Shown in pieces: positions 1-7,262 of a stretch of DNA of 14,379 nucleotides. This DNA comes from Quisquiliibacterium sp. (GTDB taxonomy: Bacteria > Pseudomonadota > Gammaproteobacteria > Burkholderiales > Burkholderiaceae_E). A program made the translations under genes and the position numbers. How positions within the stretch are numbered: the first letter of the stretch is position 1; the number at the start of each line of letters is the position of its first letter. A model generated the notes under the pieces. It was not told the origin of the DNA and did no database searches. It worked only from the letters and a program-made list of their open reading frames with translations. Location of the stretch: the NCBI GenBank assembly GCA_023257915.1, contig JALRBB010000561.1:1-14379 (forward strand). The letters run 5' to 3'.

Positions 1-390
<390 letters not shown>

Positions 391-398
391 ACCGCGCA

Positions 399-419
399 GC
401 GGGCTGCCTGGCAGCCCGC
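399..419 (+). other. Strong GC hairpin between ahcY and the GNAT gene
   Basis: A perfect inverted repeat, arms GCGGGCTGC and GCAGCCCGC around a CTG loop, starts 8 bases after the ahcY stop. It is not followed by a T run (next bases are GATCGGAAG), so it is not a canonical intrinsic terminator. It could be a partial terminator, an mRNA 3'-end stabiliser or a processing site that sets ahcY expression apart from the downstream genes. It ends only a few bases before the putative ribosome site of the GNAT gene (GGAAG, 424-428). The structure is seen directly; its role is inferred. Confidence 0.5.
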
Positions 420-430
420 GATCGGAAGCC

Positions 431-1093
431 ATGGCAGAACTGCACATCCGCAACACCCGAACCGAGGACATCGCAGCGCTGATCGACCTGCAGCGACGCG
501 TGTATCCGACGATCGCGCCGTGGAGCGAGGCGCGGGTTCTGCACCAGCTCGGAATCTTCCCGCAAGGACAGTTCGTCGCACTGTACGGCGAGCGGATCGT
601 TGGCTGCGCAAGCTCGCTGGTGATCCGCTGGGACGACTGGAGCGATGAGCACACCTGGAAAGAAATCACCGCGGGTGGCACCTTCGACAACCACGATCCG
701 GACGGCCGCACGCTGTATGGCGCCGAGGTCTTCGTCGACCCGCGGCTGCGTGGCAAGCGCGTCGGCCATCGACTGTATGAGGCACGGCGCGCGCTGTGCC
801 GGCGCGCCAACCTGCGCCGGATCATTGCCTGCGGCCGGCTGCCAGGCTATCAACGTTACGCCGACCAGATGAGCATCGAAACCTATGCAAAAAAGGTCGT
901 GTGGGGTGACATCAACGACCCAGTACTCGGATTCCAGCTCGCCGAGGGGTTCCGGTACTGCGGCGTCATCGAAAACTATCTCCCGGAGGATGCCGAATCG
1001 CACGGGCATGCATCGCTGATCGTCTGGCTGAATCCGCATTTCAACGAAGCCAGGTCAACCCTGGCCCGGGCGAATGACGAGGAGACGATATGA
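431..1093 (+). CDS. GNAT family N-acetyltransferase (RimI-like, paired with nitrilase)
   Basis: A 220-residue protein with a GCN5-related acetyltransferase fold. The acetyl-CoA pyrophosphate-binding motif A is visible at about residues 99-118: strand EVFVDP followed by R107-G-K-R-V-G112 and an amphipathic helix. N-terminal strand 1 (LHIRNTRTEDIAAL) and the region around residue 48-65 also fit the fold. About 60 residues follow the usual GNAT core (GDINDPVLGFQLAEGF ... LIVWLN), a tail typical of GNAT domains found fused to nitrilases. The acceptor substrate is unknown. Start ATG 431 is preceded by GGAAG at close spacing. The stop overlaps the start of the nitrilase gene (ATGA, 1090-1093), so the two are co-translated and probably act together. 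Known relatives include single fused GNAT/carbon-nitrogen hydrolase proteins. Confidence 0.88.
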   Translation: MAELHIRNTRTEDIAALIDLQRRVYPTIAPWSEARVLHQLGIFPQGQFVALYGERIVGCASSLVIRWDDWSDEHTWKEITAGGTFDNHDPDGRTLYGAEVFVDPRLRGKRVGHRLYEARRALCRRANLRRIIACGRLPGYQRYADQMSIETYAKKVVWGDINDPVLGFQLAEGFRYCGVIENYLPEDAESHGHASLIVWLNPHFNEARSTLARANDEETI

Positions 1094-1965
1094 GCGTGAG
1101 AATTGCAGCCGTGCAATACCTGCTTCGATCCATCCACGACTGGGCAGGCTTCGAGAACCAGGTGCGCTTCGTGATGAAGGCTGCCGGCGACTACAAACCG
1201 CAGTTCGTGATGCTGCCCGAGATCTTTACGACCCAGCTCCTGTCGTTCATGGACACCAGCGACGTCAAGGCCGCGGTGCGGCTGATGCATGACTACACGC
1301 CGCGCTACATCGCGCTGTTTCGCGAACTCGCGCAACAGTGGAATTTCCATGTGATCGCCGGCAGCCACCCAACCCTGCGCGACGGCCAGGTCTACAACAC
1401 CGCCTACCTGTTCTCGCCGAACGGAGAAGTGTTCGAGCAGGACAAGATTCACCGCACCCGCTGGGAGCGCGAGAAGTGGGACACTGCGGCCGGCAGCCAG
1501 CTGCGGCTGTTCGAGACGCCGCATGGAAAGATCGCGATCCTGGTCTGCTACGACATCGAATTTCCGGAGCTCGCCCGCCTGGTCTGCGAAGCCGGCGCCG
1601 ACATCCTGTTCGTGCCGTCGTGCACCGATGACCGGCAGGGTTTCTGGCGCGTGCGGTATTGCTGCCATGCGCGCGCGATCGAAAATCAGGTCTATGTCGC
1701 CATGACCAGCACCGTGGGCAATCTGCCAGTTGAAGGACTCGGGCTGCATTACGGTCAGGCGAGCATCATCACGCCGTCCGACTTTCCGTTCGCGCGCGAT
1801 GGCATCGCGGCCGAAGGCACGCCGAACCTGGAGCAGGTGGTGATTGCCGACGTACAACTCGAACTGCTCGAGGCCAACCGGATCAACGGCACGACGATCC
1901 CGCTGTACGACAAGCGCAAGGACGTCTACGAAAACCCGATCGAGGTGATCAAGGTCGCCGGCTGA
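1090..1965 (+). CDS. Carbon-nitrogen hydrolase, class 12 (RimI-linked) nitrilase-like
   Basis: A 291-residue nitrilase-superfamily amidase. The full catalytic Glu-Lys-Cys set is present: E44 in MLPEIF, K119 in QDKIHRTRWE and C153 in LVCYDIEFPE. This predicts a working thioester-forming hydrolase acting on a C-N bond (amide or ureido), probably cytosolic, as no signal peptide is seen. The DKIHRTRWE/CYDIEFPE signatures and the neighbouring GNAT place it with the RimI-associated nitrilases (class 12), whose substrates are not established as far as I know. The start is firm: AGGAG at 1080-1084 lies 5 bases before ATG 1090, inside the last codons of the GNAT gene. It may hydrolyse what the acetyltransferase makes, or modify the same small molecule; this is inference. 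Confidence 0.9.
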   Translation: MSVRIAAVQYLLRSIHDWAGFENQVRFVMKAAGDYKPQFVMLPEIFTTQLLSFMDTSDVKAAVRLMHDYTPRYIALFRELAQQWNFHVIAGSHPTLRDGQVYNTAYLFSPNGEVFEQDKIHRTRWEREKWDTAAGSQLRLFETPHGKIAILVCYDIEFPELARLVCEAGADILFVPSCTDDRQGFWRVRYCCHARAIENQVYVAMTSTVGNLPVEGLGLHYGQASIITPSDFPFARDGIAAEGTPNLEQVVIADVQLELLEANRINGTTIPLYDKRKDVYENPIEVIKVAG

Positions 1966-2021
1966 ACTGTCCGCGCCTACGCCTCAAACACCCGCGCTGC
2001 GGCGCACCCGAAAGGAATCTC

Positions 2022-2945
2022 ATGAAGATCGCGATCATCGGCGCCGGCGGCATCGGCGGCTATTTCGGCGGGTTGCTCGCCGCGGGCGGGCAGGATGTGC
2101 ACTTCGTGGTGCGCAATCGGACGCTCGCCGCGCTGCGCGCGAACGGGCTGCGCATCGAGAGTCCGGCCACGCCACTGCACCTGCCCGCGGTGCAGGCCAG
2201 TGACGATCCGGCGAGTGTCGGGCCGGCCGACGTGGTGATCTTCGCGGTCAAACTGCCCGATGCGCACGAGGCCGCCAGACTGTTGCCCCCCTTGCTCGGA
2301 CCATCGACCATCGTGATCCCGTTCCAGAACGGCGTCGAATCCGCGCAGATCCTGTCGCAGAGCATTGCACCGGAGAAAGTAGCCAGCGGCGTCGCCTATA
2401 TTCCGTCAGCGGTTCGCGAACCGGGCGTCATCGTGCACGGCGGCGCATTCGCGCGTTTGCGCTTCGGCGCGCGCAACGCCGCGCAGCTGCCGGTTCTGCA
2501 GGCCTTCGCCGATGCATGCCGCACCAGCGGTGTCGACGGCGAGGTGGTCGCCGACATCAAGCGCGAAACCTGGGAAAAGTTCGTGTTCCTGGTCGGCTTG
2601 TCGGCGATGACCACCGTCACCCGCAAACCGATTGGCGTGATTCGTAGCGATGCCGACATGCGCGAAACGCTCCAGGCGGTGATGGCTGAAACCTCTGCAG
2701 TCGGACATGCCGAAGGCGCCGGTCTGCCGGCCGATTTCGTCGCGAACCGCATGGCCTTCGTCGACACGCTGCCGGAGACGATGCAGGCCTCGATGCTGCA
2801 TGATCTGCAAGCGGGCAAGCCTCTGGAGCTGCCCTGGCTGTCCGGAGGGGTCGTGCGGCTTGCGCAGCGGCACGCCATCGCAACGCCGGTGAATCGCACG
2901 ATCGTTGCCGCGCTCAAGCCCTACGTCGGCGGAACTCCGGCCTGA
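2022..2945 (+). CDS. panE: 2-dehydropantoate 2-reductase (ketopantoate reductase family)
   Basis: A 307-residue NADPH-dependent reductase of the KPR/ApbA family, which converts 2-dehydropantoate to pantoate in pantothenate/CoA synthesis. The N-terminal Rossmann motif is IIGAGGIGG (residues 5-13). The residues known to matter in E. coli PanE have counterparts: K77 in AVKLPD, N103 in PFQNGVE, the catalytic lysine K186 in TWEKFVF, and E269 in the substrate loop KPLELPWLSG. The length is normal. ATG 2022 follows AAAGGA with good spacing. A 56-bp gap separates it from the nitrilase gene, and tlyA starts 5 bp after its stop, so it is probably in the same transcript. The family has many paralogues of unknown substrate, so the panE symbol is likely but not certain. 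Confidence 0.87.
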   Translation: MKIAIIGAGGIGGYFGGLLAAGGQDVHFVVRNRTLAALRANGLRIESPATPLHLPAVQASDDPASVGPADVVIFAVKLPDAHEAARLLPPLLGPSTIVIPFQNGVESAQILSQSIAPEKVASGVAYIPSAVREPGVIVHGGAFARLRFGARNAAQLPVLQAFADACRTSGVDGEVVADIKRETWEKFVFLVGLSAMTTVTRKPIGVIRSDADMRETLQAVMAETSAVGHAEGAGLPADFVANRMAFVDTLPETMQASMLHDLQAGKPLELPWLSGGVVRLAQRHAIATPVNRTIVAALKPYVGGTPA

Positions 2946-2950
2946 GCCAG

Positions 2951-3718
2951 ATGCGCGCGGACCAGTTGCTCGTCGCGCGCGGCCTTGCCTCGTCACGCAC
3001 GCTTGCGCGTCGGCTGATCGAAGCCGGTCGGGTGCACAGCGATGGGCGGGCAGTAGCTCGCCCTGCCGACCTGCTGGCGGACGATGCCAGGCTTTCGATC
3101 GCGCCGGGCGACGAGGATCGCTACGTGTCGCGCGGCGGCCTGAAGCTGGCTGGCGCGCTCGAACAGATTGCGCTGGATCCGACCGGGCTTGAATGCCTGG
3201 ACGTGGGCCAGTCCACCGGCGGATTCACCGATTGTCTGCTGCAGTCCGGAGCCCGCCATGTGCTTGGCATCGACGTCGGCCATCGACAACTGCATCCTCG
3301 GCTGCAGCAAGATGCCCGCGTGACGGCGATCGAAGGCATCAACGCGCGCGCGATCGATGCTGCAGCTCTGGGCGAGGCGATGCCGGCGCGGGGATTCGGA
3401 CTGATCGTTGTCGATGTGTCGTTCATCTCACTGACTCTGGTCATGCCGGCGCTGGGTACGCTAACTGCTGTGGATGGACACTTGCTGGCACTGGTCAAAC
3501 CGCAGTTCGAAGTCGGACGCGACGCACTGGACGGTCGTGGCATCGTGCGCAGCGCAGAGCTCTTTGATGGGGTGCGCGACAAGGTCACCGCCTGCGCGCG
3601 CCAGTGCGGCTGGATCCCGCTTCATTGGCTTGAGTCGCCGATCCGCGGCGGCGACGGCAATACAGAATTTTTCATTCACGCCGCACGCGAAACCGTCCGG
3701 CACGGAACCCAACCATGA
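2951..3718 (+). CDS. tlyA: TlyA family rRNA 2'-O-methyltransferase
   Basis: A 255-residue protein with an N-terminal S4 RNA-binding domain (about residues 1-50) and an FtsJ-like SAM-dependent methyltransferase domain. Visible motifs are RYVSRGGLKL (57-66), the SAM-binding loop DVGQSTGGFTD (84-94), VVDVSF (D155) and LVKPQFEVG (K183). K65, D155, K183 and E239 would form the K-D-K-E catalytic tetrad of 2'-O-methyltransferases. Characterised TlyA proteins methylate cytidines in 23S rRNA, and in mycobacteria also 16S rRNA; which targets apply here cannot be read from sequence. Older annotations call it hemolysin. ATG 2951 has no obvious ribosome site, so translation is probably coupled to panE. 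Its stop overlaps the metF start (ATGA, 3715-3718), and tlyA next to metF is a common betaproteobacterial arrangement. Confidence 0.92.
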   Translation: MRADQLLVARGLASSRTLARRLIEAGRVHSDGRAVARPADLLADDARLSIAPGDEDRYVSRGGLKLAGALEQIALDPTGLECLDVGQSTGGFTDCLLQSGARHVLGIDVGHRQLHPRLQQDARVTAIEGINARAIDAAALGEAMPARGFGLIVVDVSFISLTLVMPALGTLTAVDGHLLALVKPQFEVGRDALDGRGIVRSAELFDGVRDKVTACARQCGWIPLHWLESPIRGGDGNTEFFIHAARETVRHGTQP

Positions 3719-4542
3719 GCGTCAACGTCAGTTTCGAATTCTTTCCACCGAATACCCCGGAGGGTGCGGCCAAGTTGCGCGCCACCCGGGTCGCGCTGGC
3801 CGCGCTGCAGCCGGAGTTCTTCAGTGTCACGTATGGCGCGGGCGGTGCGACCCGCGACAAGACGCTCGACACGGTGCTCGAGATCACCCACGAAGGGCGT
3901 GAGGTCGCGCCGCACATCTCATGCATCGGCGCATCGCGCGAGACCATCCGCGAGTTGCTGGCGCTCTATCACCAGCGCGGTATCCGCCGGCTGGTGGCGC
4001 TGCGCGGCGATCTGCCGTCAGGGATGATGAATCATGGCGAATTCCGCTATGCCAACGAGCTGGTCGAATTCATCCGCGCCGAAACCGGTGACTGGTTTCA
4101 TATCGAAGTGGCCGCCTACCCGGAAATGCATCCTCAGGCAGCCTCCCCACGGCAGGACATGGACGCGTTCGTGCGCAAGGTGAAGGCCGGCGCAAATTCG
4201 GCCATCACACAGTACTTCTTCAATGCCGACGCGTTCCTGCGCTTTCGCGATGCCGCGACCGCGGCCGGCGTCACGATCCCGATCGTGCCGGGCATCATGC
4301 CAATCACGAACTACACGCAACTCTCGCGCTTCTCGGAGGCTTGCGGCGCGGAGATCCCGCGCTGGGTGCGGGTGCAGCTGGCCAGCTTCGGAGACGATCG
4401 CGACGCGATCCGACGCTTCGGGTTCGATGTGGTGGCGTCGCTATGCCGTCGCTTGGTCAGCGAAGGCGTACCGGCCCTGCACTTTTACACGCTGAACCAG
4501 GTCTCGCCGAGCCTGGATCTTTGGCAGGCAGCGCGCGGCTGA
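3715..4542 (+). CDS. metF: 5,10-methylenetetrahydrofolate reductase
   Basis: A 275-residue FAD-dependent TIM-barrel enzyme that reduces 5,10-methylene-THF to 5-methyl-THF, the methyl donor for methionine synthase. Family signatures run along the protein: FEFFPP (7-12, with E8 matching the catalytic Glu of E. coli MetF), SVTYGAGGATRD (37-48), LRGDLP (96-101, with the FAD-contacting Asp), AAYPEMHP (133-140), ITQYFFN (164-170, with the folate-binding Gln) and the C-terminal HFYTLN. The length is slightly below E. coli MetF (296 residues), but no core block is missing. It is coupled to tlyA by a 4-bp overlap and converges on the 5-formyl-THF cyclo-ligase gene 17 bp away, so two folate one-carbon enzymes face each other. 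Confidence 0.96.
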   Translation: MSVNVSFEFFPPNTPEGAAKLRATRVALAALQPEFFSVTYGAGGATRDKTLDTVLEITHEGREVAPHISCIGASRETIRELLALYHQRGIRRLVALRGDLPSGMMNHGEFRYANELVEFIRAETGDWFHIEVAAYPEMHPQAASPRQDMDAFVRKVKAGANSAITQYFFNADAFLRFRDAATAAGVTIPIVPGIMPITNYTQLSRFSEACGAEIPRWVRVQLASFGDDRDAIRRFGFDVVASLCRRLVSEGVPALHFYTLNQVSPSLDLWQAARG

Positions 4543-4559
4543 GTTCTGCGGAGCGATGC

Positions 4560-5180
4560 CTAGCGGCCGGCCGGACGAAGCGCACGACGCAGCACCCGGC
4601 CAGGGGTCACGATCGCTCCGAGCGGCAGGTCGTAGGCTTGTGCATCGAAATTGCAGATCTCACAGTCGTCGTAGCTGACCCCGATGGTGGCGCTTTCGGG
4701 AAGCCGCGCCAGCGTGCGGTCGTAATACCCACCGCCATAGCCAAGCCGATGGCAATCGGCGTCGAAGCCAAGGCAAGGCAGCAGGATCAGGTCCGGCAAC
4801 ACCGGCGATCCCGCAGCCGGCTGGCGGGTGTCATAAGGGCCGACTTCGAGCGGATCACCCGGCCGCCAGGCGAGAAAATCCAGCGGGCTGGCACTGGCGG
4901 TGACCCTGGGCAGCGCCAGCGTCACACCGGATTGATTCCAATCCCCGAACGACGCCCTTAGATCGGGCTCGGCCAGAATCGGCCAGTAGACCGCGAGCAC
5001 TCGCGGCGCACACTCGCGGACCAGCTCGAGCATCCTGACCCGGATAGCTTCGTCCGCCTGTGCGCGCAGCTCGCCGCACAGCGCGGCACGCCTGGCACGT
5101 AATTCACGACGCGCCGTCGCGCGATCACTCGCGTCGACCAGCCCGCGTGCTATCGTATCTGACGATGTTTTCTGGTCCAT
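4560..5180 (-). CDS. fau: 5-formyltetrahydrofolate cyclo-ligase (MTHFS/YgfA family)
   Basis: A 206-residue ATP-dependent enzyme that converts 5-formyl-THF to 5,10-methenyl-THF, returning a stored or inhibitory folate to the active pool. The signature LGYGGGYYDR (146-155) is intact. DLILLPCLGFD (130-140), an EPDL segment after VYWPIL, and the C-terminal YDLPLGAIVTP also fit the family, as does the Arg-rich helix RRELRARRAAL near the N terminus. The first 20 or so residues before that helix are longer than usual. The ATG at 5180 has AGGA four bases upstream on the minus strand (GCAGGACGGG), which supports it. This start makes the gene overlap the divergent transglycosylase gene by 16 bp. The stop is TAG. 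A TAAAAT hexamer inside the opposing gene may be its -10 box. Confidence 0.93.
   Translation of the reverse strand: MDQKTSSDTIARGLVDASDRATARRELRARRAALCGELRAQADEAIRVRMLELVRECAPRVLAVYWPILAEPDLRASFGDWNQSGVTLALPRVTASASPLDFLAWRPGDPLEVGPYDTRQPAAGSPVLPDLILLPCLGFDADCHRLGYGGGYYDRTLARLPESATIGVSYDDCEICNFDAQAYDLPLGAIVTPGRVLRRALRPAGR
5148..5156 (+). promoter_or_regulatory. Possible extended -10 element for the lytic transglycosylase gene
   Basis: TGCTATCGT fits TGn-TATnnT, 8 bases before ATG 5165. No convincing -35 hexamer lies 16-18 bases upstream. If used, transcription would begin at or next to the start codon, giving a leaderless or nearly leaderless mRNA. This would agree with the absence of a Shine-Dalgarno before 5165. 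It lies inside the 5' part of the oppositely oriented cyclo-ligase gene. Confidence 0.3.
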
Positions 5181-7156
5181 CCCGTCCTGCCGTTCCCGCC
5201 GTCATCCGCTTCGCCTGCGCCCTCGCGCTTGCCCTGATTTTAGGCGCTAATCCCGCAATTGCTGAAGCCAGCAAACGCGCCCGGGACGACAAACTTCCGG
5301 ACAAACTCACCGTCGACCAGGCCTTCGTCATCGCGCGCACTGCGGCCCTGCAGTCCGACGCCGCAAAGCTCGAGGCGGCCGCCCGCAAGATCGGCAAGCA
5401 TCCGCTCGCAGAGTATGTCGACTACTGGCGGCTTCGGCTGCGCCTGCTGCCGGTGCGCAACCGCGACGGCGATTCGCGCGGCAGCGACGGCAGCGCCGAT
5501 GACGCAGTCAAGGCCTTTCTGAGCCAGCATCAGGGAACTCTGGTCGCCGAGTTGCTGCGTCGCGACTGGATGCTGGATCTCGGGCGTCGCCGCCAATGGC
5601 CCGAATTTCTGGATCAGTACGCGTCCTGGGGGCTGAGCGCCGACAATCGCATCGAGTGCTTTCACCAACTGGCGAACGGTCGCAGTTCAAACGCACTGAA
5701 CCCGGACGCCGAGGCGCTGCTGTTCGCGCCGCGTGAGCTCGGCGAGGGCTGCATCGAGCTGATCGAAACGCTGGTGGCCGAGCGGGTGATCAGCACCGGT
5801 CAGATCTGGCAACGGGTCAAGATCTCGCTCGAGATCGGCGCACTCGGCTCTGTGCGTCGGCTTGCCCCGAGGATCGGAATCACGCCCGGAGAGCTGGAAG
5901 CCGCGTTACAGCGACCGGCAAAGATCCTTGCAAGCACCACCAATGCAAGACTTCTCGTGATCGCCGCCGTGCAGCTTGCGCGCCAGGACCCCGAGCGCGC
6001 CGAGGAGCGGCTCGACACCCTGACCAAGCTGCCACGCAGCGAACGGGCGTTTGTGATTTCGCAGATCGCCGCGCAATCGATGCGCAGACTATTGCCGCAA
6101 TCGCTGTCGCTCACCCACCTCGCCCTCGGGGCTAACGCCTCGGATGAGACCTGGGCCTGGCTGGCCCGAGCGGCGCTGCGCGCCAGCGACTGGCCGACAC
6201 TGCACGCGATTTACGAAAGCATGGGCCCCCAGGCGCGCAACGAGCCAGCCTGGATCTACTGGCATGCCCGTGCCGACCGCGAACTCGGACGCCCACAGGA
6301 AGCGCACGAGCAATTGCGCAGGATCGCCGGACAGTTCAATTTTTACGGCATGCTGGCGGCCGAGGAGCTCGGCTCGCCGTTCTCGCCGCCGCCGATGGCG
6401 AGCAAGCCCAACGCGCAGGAGCTGGCCTGGGTGGAACGCCATCCCGGTCTGTCCAAAGCGGTGCGTCTGTACGATCTGGGCTTGCGCGCCGACGGCAACC
6501 GCGAATGGAACTTCGCGATCCGCACGATGAATGACCGCCAGCTGCTCGCCACCGCCGACTGGGCCTGTCGGCGCGAACTGCTCGATCGCTGTGTGAACAC
6601 CGCCGACCGCACCCAGAACGAGCATGACTTCGCGCTGCGCTACATCACTCCGTTCCGTGATCGGCTTACCCCATTTGCCGAGCAGCATGAGCTCGATCCG
6701 GCCTGGATCTACGGCCTGATCCGCCAGGAGTCGCGATTCATGCTGGCCGCGCGCTCATCGGCGCGCGCGCAGGGCCTGATGCAGATCATCCCCCCGACCG
6801 CCAAGTGGATCGCCGGCAAGCTTGGGATTAGAGATTTTCGCGTCGAGCAACTCAACGACCTGGACACCAATCTTCGGTTCGGCACCTACTATTTGAAGAC
6901 CGTGCATGATGGTCTGGACGGCTCGCCGGTGCTCGCCTCGGCCGGCTACAACGCCGGGCCGGGCCGCCCGCGGCGCTGGCGCGGAACCCTGCCGGGCAGC
7001 CTGGAAGGCGCCGCCTTTGCCGAGATCATCCCATTCCAGGAAACCCGTGACTACGTGCAAAACGTGATCGCCAACGCCACCGTCTACGCTGCGCTGCTCT
7101 CCGGGCGACCGCAATCGCTGAAGGATCGGCTGGGACGGGTCGAACCGGGGCAGTAA
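5165..7156 (+). CDS. slt: Soluble lytic murein transglycosylase (Slt70-like)
   Basis: A 663-residue periplasmic enzyme that cleaves the MurNAc-GlcNAc bond of peptidoglycan with formation of 1,6-anhydroMurNAc. A signal peptide spans about residues 1-33: an Arg at 15, a hydrophobic core (FACALALALILG) and a cleavage-like AIA|EA. A long alpha-helical superhelical U/L region follows, then a C-terminal lysozyme-like SLT domain with GLIRQESRF (catalytic E522), GLMQIIPPTA (537-546) and AGYNAGPGR (593-601). The length is close to E. coli Slt70. The reading frame stays open 35 codons upstream, but that part would destroy the signal peptide and run far into the cyclo-ligase gene, so ATG 5165 is chosen although no clear ribosome site precedes it. 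A 106-bp gap follows. Confidence 0.94.
   Translation: MFSGPSRPAVPAVIRFACALALALILGANPAIAEASKRARDDKLPDKLTVDQAFVIARTAALQSDAAKLEAAARKIGKHPLAEYVDYWRLRLRLLPVRNRDGDSRGSDGSADDAVKAFLSQHQGTLVAELLRRDWMLDLGRRRQWPEFLDQYASWGLSADNRIECFHQLANGRSSNALNPDAEALLFAPRELGEGCIELIETLVAERVISTGQIWQRVKISLEIGALGSVRRLAPRIGITPGELEAALQRPAKILASTTNARLLVIAAVQLARQDPERAEERLDTLTKLPRSERAFVISQIAAQSMRRLLPQSLSLTHLALGANASDETWAWLARAALRASDWPTLHAIYESMGPQARNEPAWIYWHARADRELGRPQEAHEQLRRIAGQFNFYGMLAAEELGSPFSPPPMASKPNAQELAWVERHPGLSKAVRLYDLGLRADGNREWNFAIRTMNDRQLLATADWACRRELLDRCVNTADRTQNEHDFALRYITPFRDRLTPFAEQHELDPAWIYGLIRQESRFMLAARSSARAQGLMQIIPPTAKWIAGKLGIRDFRVEQLNDLDTNLRFGTYYLKTVHDGLDGSPVLASAGYNAGPGRPRRWRGTLPGSLEGAAFAEIIPFQETRDYVQNVIANATVYAALLSGRPQSLKDRLGRVEPGQ
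5237..5242 (-). promoter_or_regulatory. fau: Possible -10 box for the 5-formyl-THF cyclo-ligase gene
   Basis: ATTTTA on the plus strand reads TAAAAT on the minus strand, 56 bases upstream of the cyclo-ligase ATG. It sits in an unusually A/T-rich patch for this sequence, within the signal-peptide codons of the transglycosylase gene. No good -35 is seen at standard spacing. The same hexamer precedes two rightward genes in this window, which makes it a plausible -10 for this genome. Confidence 0.3.
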
Positions 7157-7211
7157 CGCGGCGACATCCGGCCCCGGGCCAGCTTTCGCGACGGTTGTCC
7201 CGATCCTCCTC

Positions 7212-7217
7212 TAAAAT
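7212..7217 (+). promoter_or_regulatory. Possible -10 box (TAAAAT) upstream of the NDUFA9-like SDR gene
   Basis: The 106-bp gap between the transglycosylase and the SDR gene is the longest non-coding stretch in the window. It holds TAAAATGCGGG, closely similar to TAAAATCGCGG upstream of the pteridine reductase gene. A TTGTCC lies 11 bases before it, too close for a standard sigma-70 -35. Downstream, a small CGGAG/CTCCG hairpin (7241-7253) lies in the leader before ATG 7263. The role is inferred from composition and position. Confidence 0.4.
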
Positions 7218-7262
7218 GCGGGTTCCGGAATCCTTCAGCGCGGAGCCTGCTCCGTCGTTCGC

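Noticed and set aside
976..1857. 293-codon leftward frame opposite the nitrilase gene
   Set aside because: It is a shadow of the nitrilase, which has its full catalytic triad and a strong ribosome site on the other strand.
5060..5164. 35-codon N-terminal extension of the lytic transglycosylase
   Set aside because: It would place 35 Arg-rich residues before the signal peptide and lies inside the cyclo-ligase coding sequence.
7170..7180. GGCCC/GGGCC palindrome after slt as a terminator
   Set aside because: Stem of only 5 bp with a one-base centre and no T run; not enough to call.
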